Assembly: GCA_030144725.1 (NCBI GenBank)
Contig: JASKMD010000026.1
Coordinates: 15,973,448-16,037,447, forward strand
Origin: Haematococcus lacustris
Taxonomy: Eukaryota; Chlorophyta; Chlorophyceae; Chlamydomonadales; Haematococcaceae
Direction of reading: 5' to 3'
Length of the DNA stretch: 64,000 nt
Shown: positions 56,544 to 64,000 of the stretch, in pieces
Position numbering within the stretch: position 1 is the first letter of the stretch
How the letters are laid out: each line of letters begins with the position of its first letter
Program-made: the position numbers and the translations under genes
Notes under the pieces: model-generated
The model's input: the letters and a program-made list of their open reading frames with translations, nothing else
The model's database searches: none
What the model was told of the DNA's origin: nothing

Positions 56544-59500
56544 GTGGCCGCCAGGTTCTTGGCAGTCACCCTCAACGTGCAGGGCCTTGCCCAGCCGCAC
56601 AAACTGCAGGCCCTGCTTGACTGGGCCGCTGACAGCCCGGCGCAGGTAGCTTTCCTTCAAGAGTGCCATAGGGCGGAGAGCGTGTGGCAGTGGGCAGAAG
56701 CCCAATCGGGGGCCAAGCCCGCTTGGCGGGGGCAGTGGTTTCACACCCCTGGCACCGGCAGCTCCCAAGGCTGCCTGGTAGTGGTCAAGCCCTCCACCAT
56801 CCTCCAGGTGTGCACCCAGGTGCAGCTGCAGGCAGAGGGGGCCCAGGGGCGGGTGCTGCGGATAGGCGGGGAGCTCGCAGGCAGGCCGGTGTCCCTAGTG
56901 TGCGTGTACGCCCCGGCGCAGCAGGCAGAGCGGCCAGCGTTCTACGCAGAGTGTCTCCCCGCTTGCCTCCCGCCTGCCGCCGACCGCCGCCTCCTCCTCA
57001 TGGGGGGCGACTTCAACTGCATCCTGGCCCCAATGGAGAGAGTGGGCATCCCGCAGGGCTCGCAGCATGGGGAGGCCTGGGTGGGCAGCCGGGGCCAGGG
57101 GGCGGAGCAGCTACGGCAGCTGGTGGGTGAGCGGGGTTTGGTGGACCCGTGGCGCCATCTGCACCCCTCCAAGAGGGACCTCACCCACTTCAGCGAGCGT
57201 TGGCAGACGGGTGCGCGCCTCGACCGGTGGTACATCTCGGAGGAGCTGGTGCAGTGGCAGATGGACAGCGCCATCCAGGGTGTGCTGCCAGTGCCCACCG
57301 ACCACCGGCCCGTGTCTGTGGCAGTGTGCCCCCCCGACCTGCCTCTCACCGTCCCCGCTCCCTGGCAGCTGCACCCCGCCCACCTTGACAACCCCGACCT
57401 GCTGGACTGCCTCAAGGACTTCCTACAGGCGGAGGCCCTATACCACGAGGCTGCGAGTCAGCTGGGGCTGCCTAGGGATGGGCACAGGGCCAGGTGGGCC
57501 CGCCTCAAGCAGGGCCTGGCCATGCGTGCCCAGCACTTCCTGCGGGCCCAGCGCCGCGCGCAGCGTGACCTGCAGCAGCGCAGGGAAAAGGCGGTGGCAG
57601 TGGCCAGGGCTCACCTCGTGCGGCAGCTGGTGCAGGTGGAGCGAGAGGGGGAGGCTGAGGTGCAGGCGGCGCAGCACCTGGGAGAGGCCGCAGCCCTGGC
57701 GGGGGTGGGGGCGAGGGAGCAGGGGGCCCAGCAGTCCCCGCTGGCCAGCGCGGTTCTCGACCAGTACTACGGCGACCGCTCCTCCTTCTACTTCTACCAT
57801 CGCGACCAGCCCGCGCACACCCCCACCCTCATCTCCTCTCTCCAGCTTCCCGGACAGCCAGGTCAGCCAGCAGACCTCACCACGCCGGCCGGGGTGAAGG
57901 CAGCGTGCAGGGCGTTCCAGCAGCACTACTCAGCTGCCGGGCCCACCGGAGTCTACGCAGCCAAGCCGGTGGACACAGCTGCGCGCGCAACGCTGCTGGG
58001 CAGCCTCACCTCCCACCTCACCTCCACCCAGGCTAGGGCTGCCGAGGGCCCCGATGGCAGCCCTATGCTGTCAGAGGAGGAGCTGGTCCGGGCTCTACGG
58101 GGCTGCGCGCACAGCAAGGCCCCGGGGCTAGATGGGCTGCCCATGGAGGTCTATGACCGGCTGTGGGTGGAGCTGGGGCGGCCGCTGCGGGCCATGTTGC
58201 GAGATGCCCTGGCAGACACCGCTGACCCTGCCCCCCTGGCTGAGTTTCTGACCGGCATCATCACCCTCGTGCCCAAGGCTGGCAAGCCGAGGGACCAGGT
58301 GGCCGGCTACCGCCCCATCACGCTCCTCAACTGCGACGTGCGCTTGGTGGCCAGGGCAGTGGAGGACCGGCTGCAGCTGCCCTTGGACCTGCTGGTGTCC
58401 CCCTCTCAATCGGCCTTCATCCTGGGCAGGGACATCAGCGACAGCGTGCAGTTCCACCTGGGCCTGCTGGAGTACTTGCAGCAGCGGGGCAGCCCAGCCT
58501 GGCTGTTGTTGCTGGACCTGGCGGGGCCCCATGACAACGTGTCCTGGGGCTTGCTCCAGGACACGATGGAGGCCATGGGGTTCTGCCGGGAGGGGCATGT
58601 GCGCTGGGCTCAGCTGCTGCACCGGGGGGCCACGAGCCAGGTGCTGGTCAACGGCCACCTCACCGACAGCTTCCCCCTTGCGTCGGGGCTGCTGCAGGGC
58701 AGCGGGGCCTCCCCGCTCTACTGGTGCATCGTGCTCCAGCCGCTGGTCAGCTACCTCAGCTCGCTCCAGCTGGCAGGCCGCATCAGCACCTCCACCATCC
58801 CCTCCAGCCCTCTGGCCATGCACAGGGCCGCCCTGACCCCCGCGCTCCCCTCCAAGGAGAATGCGGGCGACCACACCATCGTGGTGCTCGATCGGGTCAG
58901 AGACGGGAAGGTGGTAGTGGAGGGCCTGCACCTGTTCCGCGCCGCTGGGGGCCCTGCGCTGAGTGTGAGCAAGAGCTCAGCCATGCCGTGCGCCCAGCCA
59001 GAGCCCTGGCTGGGTAACCAGGAGGGCTCGGGCCAAGAGGGGGCGGGGAGGGGAGGAAGGGGGGGTGACTGGGGGGAAGGGGGCGGGCAGGGGCAGGTGG
59101 GCGAGCAGGGGCTAGGGGGTGGGCTTGGGGGAGGTGGCGGGCTAGGGCAGCAGCAGGGCGGGCGGGAGCAAGGTGGGAAGCAGGAGCCGGAGGTGGTCAT
59201 CCAGCTGTCCGAGCGGGGGTGCCAGTGCGCCACCTGGGGGTCCCTCTTGGGGCGGCCTCCTATGCTGCCACCAGCGAGGCCGCCTTCGGTGGGGCGGCGG
59301 CGGCCATGATGGCAGCCTCCCTCCCTTGGCGGCCCCAAGGCCTCAACCTCCTGGGGCGGGTGCAGGTGGCACAGCAGTGCCTGGCCTCCAAGTCCATCTA
59401 CCTAATGGCCTTCGTGCAACCCTCCGCTCCTCTGGCGCAAGCCATGGCCTTGGCTGTCAACCGCTTTGTGGCAGCCTCAGATCTGCCCCAGGAGCGCAGC

Positions 59501-61464
59501 CCCAACAGCAGCCGCCTCTACCCTAGCAAGGCCATCTGCGTGTTGCCCCGGGGGGAGGGAGGGGTGGGGCTTCCCGACCTGGGGGTCACCAGCACGGCCA
59601 TGCTGGCGAAGATGCTGGCCCAGCTCTGATCGCCCGGGTTCGTCCCTGGCAGCCTCTGACCCACAGCCTGCTGGCAGACCCCTCCCACGGCCTCAGCACG
59701 TGGGTCATCACCGACCCCACCGCCTCCCCCTCGCGAGGCATCAGCCCGCGGCTGCAAGCCCACGTGGCGGCCCTGGCTCAGCTCAAGCTGTTCCGTGCGG
59801 TGCCCCCGCTAGCCAGTCCTTCTTCTCGGTGCTGGCAGAGCCGCTGTGGTACAACGCGCAAGTCCGCATGAACCCAGCAGCTAGGGAGGCAGCAGCTGAG
59901 CAGGGTTGGACCCACGTCCGCCACGTGAGGGAGGCCCTCCACAACCCCCAGCCGGAGGGGGAGGCCCGCTGGGCTGCCGACCTGGTCAGGGCTTGCCTCC
60001 CCGAGCCCTGGCAGGGCATGGTGGACCGCCTGCAGCCTCCTCAGCCGGAGTGGGAGTGCCGGAGGGTTGGGCCAGGGGTGGGGTTTGTGATGCGGCGCAC
60101 CCCCCTGCTCCAGCCCTCCCACTGGGTGGGCCCCAACGGCCGCCTCTATCCCCTAGACCCCACAGGGCAGGGGCCCATCGGGGCTTTTCGGGCGGAGGGA
60201 GGGGCGGCCTGGGAGCCAGCTGCGGTGGCCCGGCTCAACAAGCCCAGCTACTGGCTGACGCCGGAGTAGCGAGTCACCCACCTCCGCCCTTTACCCGCCC
60301 AGCATCACGTGGCGCAGGAGCAGGCTCAAGGGCAGGAGCAAGGAAGAGCCAGGGCGGTTGGCAGGGGGGGGGCGGGCAAGGGGGCGGGGCGGGGGCAGGG
60401 GGCGAGGGCGTGGAGGAGGTGGAGGGCGTAGGGGCGCAGGGGGCGGGGCGGGAGGGCAGGCTGCCGACCCAGCTGACGAGGGGCCTAGCACCTGGCCTAA
60501 GGAGGAGTGGCTCATGGGCCCATGGGCTCACCTGCAGCTGGACCCTCAGGTGTGGGGCATGGGCACCACCACCCTGCTGGACTTCCCGGTCAAGCATGCC
60601 AGGGTGCGCCTCCACCAGCTCCAGCGCGTCAGTGCCGACCCCCTCTACCCACCCAGTGGGGGCCTGTGGCCTGCGCTGTGGGGTGTGCGCCCCCCCCGGG
60701 CAGCGGGCGAACCGGAGGTGGCAGCGGTGGCTGATGGGGTCCTGAGGGAGCTGGAGCTCAAGTGGGAGGCCAGCGCGCAGCAGGTGGCAGGGCAGGGGGC
60801 AGCGGGGGAGCGGGAGCAGCAGGGCAGGGATGTGGAGGAGCGGCTCCCCGAGGAGGTGCAGGGCAGCCAACCGCCTCGCTGGCTGGACACCTCCGCCAGG
60901 GCGCACCAGCGGCCCTCTCCGCAAATGAGGGCGGCCCAGCAGGCTGAGCGGCAGCTGGAGGCCCAGCTGCGGCGTGGGGGCAGGCAGCCACTTGCTCAGC
61001 CCGCTCCCCGGGCCGACACCGTGGACCAGCTGGCTGTTGGTGTTCAGGCGGGCCAACCGTGTGCGCAGGTGTGGAAGAAGCTTCTAGACCCCATCCGCCG
61101 TCGGGAGCACGTCATCGTGGCCTGGCGGGTGCTTCACGCCAGCCTCATGGTCGGGGCTTTGTGGGGCCACATCCTCAAGGGTACGGCTGCCACGGGCTCG
61201 TCCGCCTGCCGCTTCTGCCAGCCGGGGCACCTGGAGACCCTCACCCACGCCTTCCTGACCTGCCCCGCCGTGGTCCCAGCCTGGGAGTGGGTGCTGGACG
61301 TGTACGGCCGCCTCACAGGCACCCGCCCTCCCTCAGGCGACGCCATGCTGCTCCTCAGTGGGCGCCCCACCCGCGGCGAGGCCCCCCCCTTCCAGCCCCC
61401 TGACAGCCAGCCCTTTGGGTGGGGTGTTTGGGGATCGCGTATGGGGGAACCATGTCCTTTGTAG
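56544..61464 (+). pseudogene. ORF2 of R2 (complete APE, dead RT, several breaks)
   Basis: The first 921 codons are open. All APE motifs are present. RT motif A keeps Asp658 (58515-58517) but reads PHD (His-Asp at 58530-58535), and motif C is NAGD at 58860-58871. The shared one-base loss is at about 59200. Private damage follows: Trp to TGA at 59627-59629, and one-base deletions at about 59633 and 59808 that compensate each other. The shared TAG is at 60267-60269. The CCHC-finger block ends at 61464. The damage exceeds that of any array unit, suggesting an older copy or less conversion. Confidence 0.82.
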
Positions 61465-61575
61465 TCTTCTCTTTTCTTCGTTTCTTTAGTCTCACTCTCT
61501 CTTGTAATGCTCCTGCTTGATTTAAAAAGGGGGGTGGGAGGGGAACCTTCCGCCAGCTCTCCCTCTCTTGACCCC

Positions 61576-62193
61576 ATGGACGCCGAGGCAGCGGCCCCCA
61601 CCGCCCCTTGCCGCACGGGGGTCACGGGGCCTGGTGCGGATGCCCCTCTCCCAGCCCAGGAGCTTGGTCCCTCCACCGGCCTGGGCAGCCGGTTCGGCTC
61701 AGTGCGGGGTGGGTCCGGTGAGCTGCAGGGTAGTCAGCCTCCCCGCTGGTTTGACACCGCCGCGACAACCCCTCCGCGCTTCTCCCTGGATGACAGGAGG
61801 GCTGGGCGGGAGGAGCGGCAGCGGGCGGCTCAGTGTAGGTTGAGGCGAGGCAACACGCAGCCAGCTAACCAGCCAGCCAGAGGGGGGCCTCGCCGGCGCC
61901 GGTTTGGCATCCCTTCTTCCGGTTCCAGTTCTGGGGAGTGGGAGGCACAGCGTACAGGGCACCAGCAAGAGGCTCAGCCAAGGCCGTGGCAAGCCGGCGG
62001 GCAGCGTGCTGCGCAGCTTGGCCATGGGTCCCCACACGTGCGCCGCTACGGGCTGCTCAGCCCCTGTGCTAGCCTGGCCACCTCGTTGGGGGCCTCTTGT
62101 GACAGCCCTGTAGTTGAGTCAGCAGGGCCCCGGGATGGGAGGTTGAGGGTGCCTAAGCGGCAGCAGCCCGAGCAGGCAGCTCAGCTTGGGTAG
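61576..62193 (+). CDS. LINE ORF1 (205 aa), copy R3
   Basis: ATG at 61576, TAG at 62191-62193. Its predicted protein equals that of L1, including Pro-Ala where the other copies have Pro-Val. Confidence 0.6.
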   Translation: MDAEAAAPTAPCRTGVTGPGADAPLPAQELGPSTGLGSRFGSVRGGSGELQGSQPPRWFDTAATTPPRFSLDDRRAGREERQRAAQCRLRRGNTQPANQPARGGPRRRRFGIPSSGSSSGEWEAQRTGHQQEAQPRPWQAGGQRAAQLGHGSPHVRRYGLLSPCASLATSLGASCDSPVVESAGPRDGRLRVPKRQQPEQAAQLG

Positions 62194-62432
62194 GAGGTCG
62201 AGCAGCTCGGTCCTCTGCCCCTGCGGCCCCTGCTGGCCATCTATTCACGTGAGCCTCGGGTCCGCCTGCGCCGCCAGGGGGCCAAGTTGGCGTGCATTGA
62301 GGCCACCCCGCCCCCCCCCCCGGGCCCTCCTCCTTTGCCGGGTCCGCCTCCCCTTCCCAGCCCACCCACTCTCCTCTACACGCGCGTAGACCGCGCGGGG
62401 GCAAGCCAAGACTAGCCAGGCAGCGCCCAGGT

Positions 62433-64000
62433 GTGGCCGCCAGGTTCTTGGCAGTCACCCTCAACGTGCAGGGCCTTGCCCAGCCGCACAAACTGCAGGC
62501 CCTGCTTGACTGGGCCGCTGACAGCCCGGCGCAGGTAGCTTTCCTTCAAGAGTGCCATAGGGCGGAGAGCGTGTGGCAGTGGGCAGAAGCCCAATCGGGG
62601 GCCAAGCCCGCTTGGCGGGGGCAGTGGTTTCACACCCCTGGCACCGGCAGCTCCCAAGGCTGCCTGGTAGTGGTCAAGCCCTCCACCATCCTCCAGGTGT
62701 GCACCCAGGTGCAGCTGCAGGCAGAGGGGGCCAAGGGGCGGGTGCTGCGGATAGGCGGGGAGCTCGCAGGCAGGCCGGTGTCCCTAGTGTGCGTGTACGC
62801 CCCGGCGCAGCAGGCAGAGCGGCCAGCGTTCTACGCAGAGTGTCTTCCCGCTTGCCTCCCGCCTGCCGCCGACTGCCGCCTCCTCCTCATGGGGGGCGAC
62901 TTCAACTGCATCCTGGCCCCAATGGAGAGAGTGGGCATCCCGCAGGGCTCGCAGCATGGGGAGGCCTGGGTGGGCAGCCGGGGCCAGGGGGCGGAGCAGC
63001 TGCGGCAGCTGGTGGGTGAGCGGGGTCTGGTGGACCCGTGGCGCCATCTGCACCCCTCCAAGAGAGACCTCACCCACTTCAGCGAGCGTTGGCAGACGGG
63101 TGCGCGCCTCGACCGGTGGTACATCTCGGAGGAGCTGGTGCAGTGGCAGATGGACAGCGCCATCCAGGGTGTGCTGCCAGTGCCCACCGACCACCGGCCC
63201 GTGTCTGTGGCAGTGTGCCCCCCCGACCTGCTTCTCACCGTCCCCGCTCCCTGGCAGCTGCACCCCGCCCACCTTGACAACCCCGACCTGCTGGACTGCC
63301 TCAAGGACTTCCTACAGGCGGAGGCCCTATACCACGAGGCTGCGAGTCAGCTGGGGCTGCCTAGGGATGGGCACAGGGCCAGGTGGGCCCGCCTCAAGCA
63401 GGGCCTGGCCATGCGTGCCCAGCACTTCCTGCGGGCCCAGCGCCGCGCGCAGCGTGACCTGCAGCAGCGCAGGGAAAAGGCGGTGGCAGTGGCCAGGGCT
63501 CACCTCGTGCGGCAGCTGGTGCAGGTGGAGCGAGAGGGGGAGGCTGAGGTGCAGGCGGCGCAGCACCTGGGAGAGGCCGCAGCCCTGGCGGGGGTGGGGG
63601 CGAGGGAGCAGGGGGCCCAGCAGTCCCCGCTGGCCAGCGCGGTTCTCGACCAGTACTACGGCGACCGCTCCTCCTTCTACTTCTACCATCGCGACCAGCC
63701 CGCGCACACCCCCACCCTCATCTCCTCTCTCCAGCTTCCCGGACAGCCAGGTCAGCCAGCAGACCTCACCACGCCGGCCGGGGTGAAGGCAGCGTGCAGG
63801 GCGTTCCAGCAGCACTACTCAGCTGCCGGGCCCACCGGAGTCTACGCAGCCAAGCCGGTGGACACAGCTGCGCGCGCAACGCTGCTGGGCAGCCTCACCT
63901 CCCACCTCACCCCCACCCAGGCTAGGGCTGCCGAGGGCCCCGATGGCAGCCCTATGCTGTCAGAGGAGGAGCTGGTCCGGGCTCTACGGGGCTGCGCGCA
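62433..64000 (+). CDS. LINE ORF2 N-terminal part (APE), copy R3, open to window edge
   Basis: From the GTG at 62433 about 522 codons are visible. They cover the full APE domain with all catalytic motifs, the charged linker and the start of the RT region. I see no stop or frameshift here. Private changes include Lys for Gln near 62734 and a synonymous or mild change in the LDL/LLL string near 63232. The RT core lies beyond the window, so activity cannot be judged. Confidence 0.7.
   Translation, partial: MAARFLAVTLNVQGLAQPHKLQALLDWAADSPAQVAFLQECHRAESVWQWAEAQSGAKPAWRGQWFHTPGTGSSQGCLVVVKPSTILQVCTQVQLQAEGAKGRVLRIGGELAGRPVSLVCVYAPAQQAERPAFYAECLPACLPPAADCRLLLMGGDFNCILAPMERVGIPQGSQHGEAWVGSRGQGAEQLRQLVGERGLVDPWRHLHPSKRDLTHFSERWQTGARLDRWYISEELVQWQMDSAIQGVLPVPTDHRPVSVAVCPPDLLLTVPAPWQLHPAHLDNPDLLDCLKDFLQAEALYHEAASQLGLPRDGHRARWARLKQGLAMRAQHFLRAQRRAQRDLQQRREKAVAVARAHLVRQLVQVEREGEAEVQAAQHLGEAAALAGVGAREQGAQQSPLASAVLDQYYGDRSSFYFYHRDQPAHTPTLISSLQLPGQPGQPADLTTPAGVKAACRAFQQHYSAAGPTGVYAAKPVDTAARATLLGSLTSHLTPTQARAAEGPDGSPMLSEEELVRALRGCA

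Larger units (their letters stand above)
55642..61528 (+). mobile_element. LINE copy R2, complete 5.9-kb derivative
   Basis: It starts with five G fused to the A6 tail of R1 and ends at TGTAA (61503-61507) and A5 (61524-61528), 5,887 bp in all. It is the plus-strand equivalent of U7. One G is missing in its leader (GTGGAGG where others have GTGGGAGG). Confidence 0.93.
61529..64000 (+). mobile_element. LINE copy R3, 5' part, cut by window end
   Basis: Six G joined to the A5 tail of R2, then ORF1 and ORF2 to the window edge. No 920-bp deletion. It shares its Pro-Ala variant in ORF1 with L1 at the other end of the window. Confidence 0.92.

Noticed and set aside
1..64000. Host protein-coding genes, rRNA, intact tRNA genes or telomeric repeats
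   Set aside because: All long frames trace to the LINE or gypsy elements or their shadows. No rRNA-like block, complete tRNA cloverleaf or TTTAGGG-type repeat was noticed on reading.

Overview
This window is one large retrotransposon cluster with no recognisable host gene. Apart from two 500-base runs of N (2539-3038 and 40283-40782) and one Ty3/gypsy element (40783 to about 46176), all of it is copies of a single GC-rich non-LTR retrotransposon (LINE). That LINE encodes ORF1, an apurinic-like (APE) endonuclease, a reverse transcriptase (RT) and a C-terminal CCHC finger. The LINE copies end in TGTAA, a few bases, then a short A-run. TGTAA is the usual polyadenylation signal of chlorophyte algae, so a green alga with a GC-rich nuclear genome is the best guess. 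The architecture (L1-type LINE, copies joined head to tail at the A-tail, dense clusters) is that of Zepp/ZeppL elements. These are known at chromosome ends in Chlorella and at putative centromeres in Coccomyxa and Chlamydomonas. Family and centromere assignments are inference from organisation, not from a database search.

Layout: (1) 1-2538, plus strand: the 3' end of one copy (L0) and the 5' part of a second (L1), cut by a gap. (2) 3039-40282, minus strand: eight head-to-tail copies U1-U8. U2-U6 (6895-31755) are five near-identical units of about 4,972 bp that share one 920-bp internal deletion. U7 is about 5,891 bp without that deletion. U1 and U8 are cut by the gaps. (3) 40783-46176, minus strand: a gypsy element with gag and pol in the same frame, separated by one UAG. 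Its 3' end is in the gap, and a short region with a tRNA-like sequence lies 5' of gag. (4) 46177-64000, plus strand: R0, a 5'-truncated copy with the only uninterrupted RT-to-C-terminus frame and a 15-A tail; R1, 5'-truncated; R2, a complete 5.9-kb unit; R3, cut by the window end.

Two LINE forms are present. R0 keeps the YADD catalytic box, an open frame to a natural TGA and a long 3' region. All copies whose 3' end is visible, other than R0, lack about 770 bp at the 3' end. Most also carry shared frameshifts and stops, and a mutated RT core (YADD changed to NAGD, and AYD changed to PHD in motif A). The joints between neighbouring array copies are almost invariant. This, with the identical deletion in five adjacent units and patchwork variants between units, indicates that the arrays grew and homogenised by DNA-level tandem duplication and gene conversion. 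Separate retrotransposition events do not explain them well. The result is a LINE turned into a satellite-like array.

Within an element, ORF1 (205 codons to a first UAG, 279 if read through) overlaps the ORF2 frame, which lies at -1 and has no AUG at its start. A conserved 11-C tract sits in the overlap.
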